Source: Roseivivax sediminis (GTDB lineage Bacteria > Pseudomonadota > Alphaproteobacteria > Rhodobacterales > Rhodobacteraceae). Taken from it: a DNA stretch of 64,000 nt. Of this stretch, positions 38,301 to 44,596 are shown piece after piece. The position numbers were made by a program, and so were the translations under genes. How positions within the stretch are numbered: the stretch's first letter is position 1; every line of letters starts with the position of its first letter. The DNA is taken from contig NZ_FOMS01000002.1 in NCBI RefSeq assembly GCF_900112685.1, positions 124,001 through 188,000 of the forward strand, read 5' to 3'. The notes beneath the pieces are model-generated. The model had not been told where the DNA came from and did no database searches. It saw only the letters and a list, made by a program, of their open reading frames with translations.

Positions 38301-38380
38301 ATCGGAAAGTCCGTCTGCGGCAGGTTCAGCGTGTCCTTGTAGTCGGGGGCGGCGGTCGTGTCGGTGGTGTCGGCGCACAT
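35363..38380 (-). CDS. ileS: Isoleucyl-tRNA synthetase
   Basis: 1005 residues. Class I signature HIGH in HLHIGHALNKT (near residue 75), KMSKS in KGNKMSKSLGN, and a large editing (CP1) domain between them with TTTPWTIPSN. An anticodon-binding domain follows, then a C-terminal zinc ribbon (CQRCWKILP and CGRCD). It charges tRNA-Ile and hydrolyses Val-tRNA-Ile. ATG 38380 has GAGGA nine bases upstream; the longer frame to 38452 has no family similarity. A slightly expanded acidic stretch (SDEEMSDDEREG) lies in the editing domain. Confidence 0.97.
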   Translation of the reverse strand: MCADTTDTTAAPDYKDTLNLPQTDFPMRAGLPKREPGWLQRWEEIGIYDRLRETAGDRPPFTLHDGPPYANGHLHIGHALNKTIKDIIVRSHQMMGHDSRYIPGWDCHGLPIEWKIEEQYRAKGMDKDAVDVVDFRQECRKFADSWIDVQRSEFKRLGITGCWDRPYLTMDFRAERIIAEEFQKFLMTGTLYQGSKPVMWSPVEKTALAEAEVEYHDKESFTIWVTFPVTDFSLPEADVSDEEMSDDEREGIAAAKAEAREAFLGAKVVIWTTTPWTIPSNKAVVFGEDFSYGLYEVTDTPEECWAEVGGRYILADKLAAQTFAKARLSDDQWRRVRDVTPAQLSGMTLAHPLAGAAGANGEWDDPRDFRAADFVTDEEGTGFVHCAPSHGMEEYELYRELGMLAQVITYNVMDDGSFREDLPFFGGKRILAAKAKKGDWEGDANKAVIEKLTEVGGLLARGKIKHSYPHSWRSKAPVIFRNTPQWFAAIDRPVGDGQDENGKTIRQRALTCIDQVKWTPRSGRNRLHSMMEARPDWVLSRQRAWGVPLTCFTKAGGKPTDPDYLLRDPAVNARILEAFEEEGADAWYKDGAKERFLGSDYNPAEWDQVFDILDVWFDSGSTHAFVLRDREDGTKDGIADVYMEGTDQHRGWFHSSMLQACGTMGRAPYRNVVTHGFTLDEKGNKMSKSLGNTVGPEDVVKQYGADILRLWVAQADYTSDQRIGPEILKGTADSYRRLRNTMRFLLGALAHFREEDRVAPEDMPELERWVLHRMAELDTRVREGYRAFDFQGTFRALFDFCTGDLSAYYFDIRKDALYCDGDTDRRRAARTVMDLLFHRLTTWLAPILVFTMEEVWLERFPGDASSVHLQDMPQTPEGWRDDALAAKWAEVRRARRVVTAALEVKRTEKVIGASLEAAPIVHVDSAETLAALKSVAFDDICITSGVRLTDDPAPAEAYRLPEVEGIAVVFETAEGEKCQRCWKILPDVGTHAHPGVCGRCDAALG

Positions 38381-38870
38381 GGGTCTTGCGTCCTCAGCGA
38401 AGTCGTCTCGGCAATGTCGGCGAAGGGGGCGGCGCGGTGGTCCAGACGCCATTGGCCCGGCGGTGCGTGGGCCCTGTCGGGCTCACGGCGCCGGGCAGCT
38501 AATTCGAGCGAGGATCGCGCGGAGTGCCATCATGGCGCGGGTTATAGGCCCGCGCCGGCGCGGCGTAAAGCCGAAGGGGCGGGTGTGGCCCGAACCGAAT
38601 CGGGCCGCCGGCTGTCCCGGCCTGCGCGGCGGGCGGGCCATCCTTTGCCGGCCGTCCCGCGGCATCGGCGGGCCTGCGCCGGTTCCCGGTTTTGCCGCAC
38701 TGCGGCGCGGCCGATCCCGGCTCATCGCAGGTGCAGGAACGGGCGGCGGATCGCGCAAATTCGGGCGTTTGGCGCCGGTCCGTCGAATCCCGGCCTGAGC
38801 GCCCCAACATCAATTCCAGCGCCCGATCCTGTCCTTCGGGGCGCGTCGCTTGCGAGCAAGGAGATCCATC
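38381..38870. other. 490-base divergent spacer between ileS and a small membrane-protein gene
   Basis: No gene on either strand is convincing. One hairpin, GGCCCGA/TCGGGCC with a six-base loop, is at 38587-38606. There is no T-box leader for ileS, as expected in this group. Promoters for both flanking genes must lie here but no clear hexamers are seen. Confidence 0.45.
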
Positions 38871-39143
38871 ATGGCCTACAGCGACCGCACACATTACACA
38901 CACGACCCCTATGCCCACAAACTGGGCGCCGACCCGACGCTGCATCCGCCCCGGTCCAGCGGCGGCGCCGTTGCCGGCCTCGGCGTCGCGGTGGGGCTGA
39001 TCCTGCTGGTGATCGTCGGCACGTCGTTCCTTGGCGGCAATCCCGACAACGCCGCAACGGGCGAGGCGCCGGCCGCGGCCACCGCGCCTGCCGGTGACGT
39101 CGCGCCGACCGCGCCGGAAGGCACCGCGGCGCCGGCCGAATAA
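38871..39143 (+). CDS. Small single-pass membrane protein with Ala/Pro/Thr-rich tail
   Basis: 90 residues; AAGGAG lies seven bases before the ATG. Residues 1-30 are polar with a Tyr/His-rich start (YSDRTHYTHDPYAH); one transmembrane helix covers about 33-55 (GLGVAVGLILLVIVGTSFLG). The tail from about 60 is low-complexity Ala, Pro, Thr and Glu. No family recognised. The tail would face the periplasm if the N-terminus is inside. Confidence 0.7.
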   Translation: MAYSDRTHYTHDPYAHKLGADPTLHPPRSSGGAVAGLGVAVGLILLVIVGTSFLGGNPDNAATGEAPAAATAPAGDVAPTAPEGTAAPAE

Positions 39144-39252
39144 TTCCTTCCCGGCGACCGACGGCGCGCCGCTGCCGCGGCGCGCCATTTCTTGATCCTG
39201 CCGGGCCCGCGGTGCCCTTGCACCCCTCGCGGGGCGGGGCTAACCCACGCCC

Positions 39253-40188
39253 ATGCGGATCCTGCGCACACTCGATGAGGTTACGGACGAGGCCCGCGGC
39301 GCCACCGCCGCGATCGGCAATTTCGATGGCGTCCATCTCGGCCACCGCGCGGTGATCGACACCGCCCGCGCCGCCGCACCCTGCGCCCCTCTCGGCGTGG
39401 TGACCTTCGAGCCGCATCCGCGCGAGGTGTTCCAGCCGGAGGCGCCGCCCTTTCGCCTGACGGGGCCGGAGACGCGCGCCAACCGGCTCGCGAAGCTCGG
39501 CGTCGACTGGCTCTTCGAGCTGCCGTTCGACGAGACCCTTAGGGCGCTCTCGCCGAACGCGTTCTGCCGCGACATCCTCTCGCGCGGACTCGGCCTGTCG
39601 CACGCCACGACCGGCGCGGATTTCCGCTTCGGCAAGAACCGCGCAGGCCGCATTGAGGACCTGGTGCGCTGCGGTGGCGAGATGGGCTTCGGCGTCTCCA
39701 CCGCGGAGCTGAAGGAGCTGGGCGGTCTGCGCGTCTCCTCCACCGCGATCCGCACCGCGCTGAGCGAGGGGCGCCCGCGCGATGCCGCCGCGCTTCTCGG
39801 GCACTGGCATCGCATCGACGGCCCCGTCCTGCACGGCGAGAAGCGCGGCCGCACCTTCGGCTTTCCCACCGCCAACATGTCGATGGACGGGCTGCACAAG
39901 CCCCGCTTCGGCGTCTACGCGGTGCGCGTCGACGTCCTGTCCGGCCCGCATGCGGGCACCTGGGACGGCGCCGCCTCGGTCGGTGTGCGCCCGATGTTCG
40001 GCGAGAATGTTGCCAATATCGAAACCTACCTCTTCGACTTCGCCGGCGATCTCTACGGCACGCACCTGTCCGTTGCTCTGGTCGACTTCCTGCGCCCCGA
40101 GGCACGGTATGAGGGGGTCGAGACGCTCGTCAGCCAGATGCACGCCGATTGCGCCCGCGCGCGCGAAATCCTGGGCAGCCTGACATGA
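39253..40188 (+). CDS. ribF: Bifunctional riboflavin kinase / FAD synthetase
   Basis: 311 residues, full length. The N-terminal FMN adenylyltransferase domain has GNFDGVHLGHRAV and SSTAIRTAL; the C-terminal flavokinase domain has the RGRTFGFPTANM-like motif and ASVGVRPMFG. It makes FMN from riboflavin and then FAD. Its TGA overlaps the next gene's ATG (ATGA). Confidence 0.96.
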   Translation: MRILRTLDEVTDEARGATAAIGNFDGVHLGHRAVIDTARAAAPCAPLGVVTFEPHPREVFQPEAPPFRLTGPETRANRLAKLGVDWLFELPFDETLRALSPNAFCRDILSRGLGLSHATTGADFRFGKNRAGRIEDLVRCGGEMGFGVSTAELKELGGLRVSSTAIRTALSEGRPRDAAALLGHWHRIDGPVLHGEKRGRTFGFPTANMSMDGLHKPRFGVYAVRVDVLSGPHAGTWDGAASVGVRPMFGENVANIETYLFDFAGDLYGTHLSVALVDFLRPEARYEGVETLVSQMHADCARAREILGSLT

Positions 40189-40655
40189 GCGACCCGATCG
40201 ACCGCAGCGGCGTCGCCCCCCGGTTCTGGGAAGACAAGCGCCTCGAGGACATGAGCCCGGCGGAATGGGAGGCGCTCTGCGACGGCTGCGGCAAGTGCTG
40301 CCTCAACAAGCTTGAGGACGAGGACACCGGCGAGGTGGCGCTGACCCGCGTGGCCTGCCGCCTGTTCGACGATTCCACCTGCCGCTGCGCACGCTACGCC
40401 ACGCGCCACGCCTACGTGCCCGAATGCATCGTGCTGAGCCCCTCGACGATCGCCGATCACGCCTACTGGCTGCCCGCGACCTGCGCCTACCGCCTTCTGT
40501 GGGAGGGACGGCGGCTCGAACCCTGGCACCCGCTGATCTCCGGCACGGCCGAGAGCGTTCACCGCGCCGGTGTGTCGATGCGCCGTGCGACGGTCTCCGA
40601 GGCCGCGATCGACGACGAGGACTGGGAAGATCACATCATCGAGGAGCCGGTCTGA
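40185..40655 (+). CDS. YcgN-like cysteine-cluster protein (UPF0260)
   Basis: 156 residues. The N-terminus has WEALCDGCGKCCLNKLED, the signature of the YkgJ/YcgN cysteine-cluster group, with further cysteines in CRLFDDSTCRC and ECI. These probably bind a metal or Fe-S cluster. Function unknown. Translational coupling to ribF through ATGA is seen. Confidence 0.88.
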   Translation: MSDPIDRSGVAPRFWEDKRLEDMSPAEWEALCDGCGKCCLNKLEDEDTGEVALTRVACRLFDDSTCRCARYATRHAYVPECIVLSPSTIADHAYWLPATCAYRLLWEGRRLEPWHPLISGTAESVHRAGVSMRRATVSEAAIDDEDWEDHIIEEPV

Positions 40656-40686
40656 GCGCCGCCCGTTCCTTCCGAAAGAGACAGCC

Positions 40687-41721
40687 ATGAACTTCACATC
40701 CGACAATGCCGGCCCGGCGCATCCTTCGGTGATCGAGGCGCTGGCCCGCGCCAATGACGGCCATGTCCCGGGCTACGGCGCGGACGACCTCTCGAACCGG
40801 GTGCGGGACCGGATCCGCGATCTCTTCGAGGCGCCCGATGCGGCGGTCGAGCTGGTGGCCACCGGAACGGCGGCCAACAGCCTCGCCCTCGCGACGCTCT
40901 GCCAGCCGGTCCAGACGGTGTTCTGCACGCCCGACGCGCATATCCACGAAGACGAATGCAACGCCCCGGAATTCTTCACCGGCGGCGCCAAGCTGACGCT
41001 CGTGCCCGGCGGCGATGTGATGGACCCCGCGGCATTGCGCACGGCAATCGAGGGCGAAGGCACCCGCGGCGTGCACGGCGCGCAGCGCGGCCCGGTCTCG
41101 ATCACCCAGATCACCGAGCGCGGCAACCTCTACCCGCTGGAGACGGTGCGCGCCCTCTGCGACGTGGCGAAATCCTTCGGCCTGCCGGTCCATCTCGATG
41201 GCGCGCGCTTCGCAAACGCGGCAGTGGCGCTGAACGCCAGCCCGGCCGAGATGACCTGGCGCGCCGGCGTCGACGTCGCCGTCTTCGGCGGCACCAAGAA
41301 CGGGCTCCTGGGCGTCGAGGCGGTGATCTTCTTCGACCCGGCGAAGCACTGGGAATTCCAGCTGCGCCGCAAGCGCGGCGGGCACCTCTTCTCCAAGTTC
41401 CGCTACCTCGCCGCGCAGATGGACGCCAATCTCGAGAACGGCCTCTGGCGCGAGCTCGCCGCCACCGCCAACGCCCGCGCCGCGGACCTCGCCGCAGGCC
41501 TTTCGGGCGTTGCGCGCGTGTCCGGCACGCCCCGCGGCAACATGCTGTTCGCGGAGCTTCCTCGCGGCGTTCACATCCGACTGCGCGCCGCCGGCGCTCA
41601 ATACTACGTCTGGGACGGGGAGGAGCACGGCAACGGCCCGGTCACCGCCCGCCTCGTCTGTGGCTGGTCCACACCCGCGTCCGACGTCGCCCGGTTCATC
41701 GAGATCGCCGCCTCCGCCTGA
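40687..41721 (+). CDS. ltaE: Low-specificity L-threonine aldolase family protein
   Basis: 344 residues, PLP fold type I. N-terminal NFTSDNAGPAHP, HLDGARFANA (Asp171 contacts the cofactor ring) and FGGTKNG with the Schiff-base Lys204. It cleaves L-threonine or allo-threonine, or phenylserine-type substrates, to glycine and an aldehyde; the stereospecificity cannot be read. The ribosome site is weak (AAAGAG). It ends before a hairpin element shared with other convergent pairs. Confidence 0.88.
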   Translation: MNFTSDNAGPAHPSVIEALARANDGHVPGYGADDLSNRVRDRIRDLFEAPDAAVELVATGTAANSLALATLCQPVQTVFCTPDAHIHEDECNAPEFFTGGAKLTLVPGGDVMDPAALRTAIEGEGTRGVHGAQRGPVSITQITERGNLYPLETVRALCDVAKSFGLPVHLDGARFANAAVALNASPAEMTWRAGVDVAVFGGTKNGLLGVEAVIFFDPAKHWEFQLRRKRGGHLFSKFRYLAAQMDANLENGLWRELAATANARAADLAAGLSGVARVSGTPRGNMLFAELPRGVHIRLRAAGAQYYVWDGEEHGNGPVTARLVCGWSTPASDVARFIEIAASA

Positions 41722-41780
41722 TCCTCCGGACCGCATGGCGCACGGCCTACACCGCGCCGGGCGTCCTTCTTCTTCTCGTT

Positions 41781-41820
41781 CCAAATACTCCGGGGAGCGA
41801 GGGGCTGGCCCCTCGCTCCC
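41781..41820. repeat. Convergent-gene hairpin element, copy A
   Basis: CCAAATACTCCGG leads into a perfect 12-bp stem, GGGAGCGAGGGG (41793-41804) and its complement (41809-41820), around CTGG. It lies between the stops of ltaE and hspQ and shares the GAGGGGCTGGCCCCTC core with copies B and C. It probably acts as a two-way terminator or mRNA 3'-end barrier. Confidence 0.7.
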
Positions 41821-41845
41821 CTCGCCGGAACCGGCGCGATGACGC

Positions 41846-42172
41846 TCAGTTCATCTGGAAATGCAGCTCGTAGGCGCCATCGTGGAACGCGCCGAAGAGA
41901 TCGGGGATGTCGGGATGGTCCACCGGCTCGCCGGAATAGTCGGCCACGAGGTTCTGCTCCGACACGTAGGCGACATAGAAGCTCTGATCGTTCTCGGCCA
42001 GCAGGTGGTAGAACGGCTGCTCCTTGGCCGGCCGGCTGTCCTCGGGAATGGATTCGTACCATTCGTCGGTGTTGGCGAATTCCGGGTCGACATCGAAGAC
42101 GACCCCGCGAAACGGGTGCTTGCGGTGCCGCACCACCTGGCCGAGATTGTACTTGGCACGTTGTGTCTGCAT
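41846..42172 (-). CDS. hspQ: Heat shock protein HspQ (YccV family)
   Basis: 108 residues. It has the family core KYNLGQVVRHRKHPFRGVVFDVDPEF and YHLLAENDQSFYVAYVSEQNL. HspQ binds hemimethylated DNA in E. coli and is a Lon protease specificity factor and heat-shock protein. ATG 42172 has AAGGACG seven bases upstream; an extension to 42223 lacks family similarity. The upstream region carries two palindromes listed separately. Confidence 0.9.
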   Translation of the reverse strand: MQTQRAKYNLGQVVRHRKHPFRGVVFDVDPEFANTDEWYESIPEDSRPAKEQPFYHLLAENDQSFYVAYVSEQNLVADYSGEPVDHPDIPDLFGAFHDGAYELHFQMN

Positions 42173-42217
42173 GACTCGTCCTTGCTCATCCGAGACTAGC
42201 CCGGTTCTCGACGATTT

Positions 42218-42229
42218 GTCCAATTGGAC
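42218..42229. promoter_or_regulatory. 12-bp perfect palindrome GTCCAATTGGAC
   Basis: It lies 45 bases upstream of the hspQ start. On the hspQ strand its half TTGGAC could also serve as a -35 hexamer, which would put a bound repressor over the promoter. No known operator matched from memory. Confidence 0.4.
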
Positions 42230-42242
42230 GCCCAGATATTGC

Positions 42243-42269
42243 CGGAAACACTCTGTGCAACTGTTTCCG
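42243..42269. promoter_or_regulatory. 27-bp inverted repeat CGGAAACA-N11-TGTTTCCG
   Basis: Two perfect 8-bp arms with an 11-base spacer lie 14 bases beyond the neighbouring palindrome, in the spacer between divergent hspQ and the transglycosylase gene. Candidate operator; it is not the CIRCE element. Confidence 0.4.
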
Positions 42270-42535
42270 ACAGTTCGGCGACTCGGCGCGATGGCGCGCG
42301 ATGTCGGTCGTCAGGCCCGGAATTGCAAGTCGCCGCGCCGGAGGTGCCGCGAATTGTGATTTCAACATCCGGCGTGTTTCGCTACACTGGAGCCAATAAT
42401 CGGCACAGAACCGAGCAGACGAGCAGTCGGAGCGAGAGGCAGATGAACACCTTCCTGCACGCCATCGGGCGCCGTGTACGCGTGCGCACCGGTAATGCAT
42501 CGCGCACATCGGGGCGCGCCACGAGGCTCCGGGCA

Positions 42536-43114
42536 ATGACGCCGCTCAGGGCCACCGTCATCGTCCTGCTGGCCGCGTCCTGCGGCGGGGGCGGATACAA
42601 TTCGCCGCCGGACAACCTCGACGATGCCTGCCTGCTCCTGCGCGAGCGGCCGCAATATCACCGCGCCTTCAAGCGGACGGAACGCAAGTGGGGTGTGCCG
42701 GTGCACGTGCAGATGGCCACGATCCACCAGGAATCGAAGTTCGACGGCGACGCCCGCACGCCCTTCCGCTACGCGCTCGGCGTGATCCCGTTCGGGCGTC
42801 AAAGCTCCGCCTACGGCTATTCCCAGGCGCTCGACGGCACCTGGAAGGAATACCAGGACGGCCCCGGAGGCCGGCGCACCCGGCGCGACCGGATCAACGA
42901 TGCCACCGACTTCATGGGCTGGTACATGAAACAGACCCGCGACAGCCTCGGCATCCCGCTCTGGGACGCGCGCAATCAGTACCTCGCCTACCACGAAGGC
43001 CGGACCGGCTATGCCCGCGGCTCCTACAACCAGAAGGCCTGGCTGGTCCGCGTCGCCGACAAGGTCGACGCCCGGTCCAAGATGTACCAGGCGCAGCTGA
43101 CCCGCTGCCGCTGA
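42536..43114 (+). CDS. Lytic transglycosylase-like lipoprotein
   Basis: 192 residues from ATG 42536: hydrophobic signal followed by AAS-Cys16, a lipobox, and a Gly-rich linker (CGGGGYNSPP). The SLT-like core has MATIHQESKFD with catalytic Glu66, then FGRQSSAYGYSQALDGTW and YLAYHEGRTGYARG. It should cleave peptidoglycan glycan strands from the inner face of the outer membrane. ATG 42443 with a better ribosome site (GAGAGG) would add 31 basic residues before the signal; I prefer the lipoprotein start. Confidence 0.85.
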   Translation: MTPLRATVIVLLAASCGGGGYNSPPDNLDDACLLLRERPQYHRAFKRTERKWGVPVHVQMATIHQESKFDGDARTPFRYALGVIPFGRQSSAYGYSQALDGTWKEYQDGPGGRRTRRDRINDATDFMGWYMKQTRDSLGIPLWDARNQYLAYHEGRTGYARGSYNQKAWLVRVADKVDARSKMYQAQLTRCR

Positions 43115-43133
43115 TCGGCCCACACCCTCGGCG

Positions 43134-43189
43134 CCCGGCTTTCATCTGCCCGAAAATATCCCGGGGAGCGCGAGGGGCTGGCCCCTCGC
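43134..43189. repeat. Convergent-gene hairpin element, copy B
   Basis: These 56 bases are identical to copy C at 52016-52071: CCCGGCTTTCATCTGCCC, then GAAAATATCCCGGGGAG, then a GCGAGGGG-CTGG-CCCCTCGC hairpin. It sits between the convergent transglycosylase and lolA genes. Confidence 0.85.
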
Positions 43190-43212
43190 TCTCGCCCTCA
43201 GTTCGATGCCGC

Positions 43213-43809
43213 TCAGTCGCGCTGCTGCATCTCGCCGCGGATGTTGAACTTGCCCGACGCGATCTGCGTCTGCTGAAGGCCGCGCAGCACCACCGTGGTG
43301 GACGTGCCGTCCGAGTCGTTGATCACCCATTGACGCAGCTCGACCGGGTTGCCGGTGAACTTCATCTGGATGCTGCCGTATTCGGGATTGCGCGGGTCCT
43401 GCGCCGTCACGATGGTCGCGGTGCCGTCGTAGTCGTGCCGCGTGACCATGCCCGCCTGGCCGAGGTTCACGTTCTGCGCCAGGATGATCGACAGTGGCGT
43501 CTGGCGCAGCGGGTAGGTCTCGGGCGCGGCGTTCACCTTCTTGTCGAAAACCACGACGGTGCCGTTGTTGGCGATCACCAGCGCCTGTTCCGGCGGATCG
43601 TATTCGAACCGCACCTTGCCGGGGCGCTGGATGTAGATCGTCCCGGTGGAAATCGTCTCGTCCGCGTTCACCTGGGTGAACTGGCCGGAGGCCGAGCTGA
43701 TCCCGTTGAGGTAATTCGAGATCGCCGAAAGCGACAGCTGCTGCGCCGAGGCCGGCAGGGCCGTGGCGACGGTCAGCAGCGCGGCGGCGGCAAGGGTGAG
43801 GATGCGCAT
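43213..43809 (-). CDS. lolA: Outer-membrane lipoprotein carrier protein LolA
   Basis: 198 residues: signal peptide 1-22 (ending PASAQ), then the half-barrel fold with LNGISSASGQFTQ, PGKVRFEYDPPE and FDKKVNAAPETYPLRQTPL. LolA carries lipoproteins from the LolCDE complex across the periplasm. It lies 61 bases downstream of the ExoD-like gene on the same strand. Confidence 0.93.
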   Translation of the reverse strand: MRILTLAAAALLTVATALPASAQQLSLSAISNYLNGISSASGQFTQVNADETISTGTIYIQRPGKVRFEYDPPEQALVIANNGTVVVFDKKVNAAPETYPLRQTPLSIILAQNVNLGQAGMVTRHDYDGTATIVTAQDPRNPEYGSIQMKFTGNPVELRQWVINDSDGTSTTVVLRGLQQTQIASGKFNIRGEMQQRD

Positions 43810-43870
43810 GGACGTGGGTCTCCTGTCTGGTCCGCCGCCTGTCTGGCAGGTGCGCGGCGGATAAGCGATA

Positions 43871-44494
43871 TCAACCGGATAAAAGCAGCACCGGCGCGCC
43901 GATCAAGCCGGCGCCGGCCAGCGCGAAGGCGGCGAGCATCACGATGCCGTCGCGGACCGTGAGCGCGATCCCGAAGAGCGCGATGGCGCTCATCGGCAGG
44001 ATGGCGGCAAACGGCACCATCTCCAGCGGCGGCACCACGAGGCAGAGGGCGATGATGGCCAGCGCGGCCACCCGCCGCGCGGTGTCCGAGGTCAGCGCGA
44101 TCAGCCGCCGGCCGAACCGCCGGTCCATCCACCGCGCCGCAGGCCGGATCCAGGCGATGCCCCGGGACAGGTGATCGCCGCGCAGCGATTTCCGGGTGAA
44201 GACCTCCGGAAGCCGCAGCTGCCGGCGGCCGATAAGCATCTGCACGGCTGTCACCGCCAGGATCGCGGCGGTGATCGTGGGCAGGGCCGGCACGCCTCCG
44301 ATCGGACTTATGATAAGGAGAGACAGCGCGAGGAAGACCGGGCCGAAGCCACGTTCCCCGACCGCGGCAATGAGCGTTCCGAGGGTCACGCGCCGCTGCG
44401 GGTCGACCTTCGCGTCGAGACGGTCCAGCACCGCCTCCACGGCGCGCCGCCGGCGTGGCCCGGGGGCGTGAGAAGCTGTCTCGGCGCTCTGCAT
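43871..44494 (-). CDS. exoD: ExoD-family membrane protein (exopolysaccharide synthesis)
   Basis: 207 residues from ATG 44494. Hydrophobic helices at about 45-75, 118-158 and 165-205 surround the ExoD features GPVFLALSLLIISPIGGVPALP and VPPLEMVPFAAILP. Rhizobial exoD affects exopolysaccharide and alkaline tolerance; the molecular role is unclear. There is no strong ribosome site at 44494; an upstream in-frame ATG at 44590 has no family similarity. Confidence 0.82.
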   Translation of the reverse strand: MQSAETASHAPGPRRRRAVEAVLDRLDAKVDPQRRVTLGTLIAAVGERGFGPVFLALSLLIISPIGGVPALPTITAAILAVTAVQMLIGRRQLRLPEVFTRKSLRGDHLSRGIAWIRPAARWMDRRFGRRLIALTSDTARRVAALAIIALCLVVPPLEMVPFAAILPMSAIALFGIALTVRDGIVMLAAFALAGAGLIGAPVLLLSG

Positions 44495-44568
44495 GTGCCG
44501 GCAACGCGAAAGGCGCGCGGAGGTTCCCCTGCCGCGCGCCCTCAGCTCGAATCCCCGGCGGCAGGGGA

Positions 44569-44582
44569 GGGGCCGTGGCCCC
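44569..44582 (-). terminator. Hairpin 3' of ftsK
   Basis: GGGGCC/GGCCCC with a two-base spacing lies 15 bases past the ftsK stop, within a G/C tract resembling part of the convergent repeats. No T-run; weak candidate. Confidence 0.35.
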
Positions 44583-44596
44583 CACGCCACCGATCT

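Noticed and set aside
38381-38870. T-box or other riboswitch leader for ileS
   Set aside because: No T-box or specifier hairpin is visible, and such leaders are not expected in alphaproteobacteria.
35321-39097. Plus-strand open frame of 1258 codons opposite ileS
   Set aside because: Antisense shadow of ileS; no recognisable motif, and the real plus-strand gene starts at 38871 in another frame.
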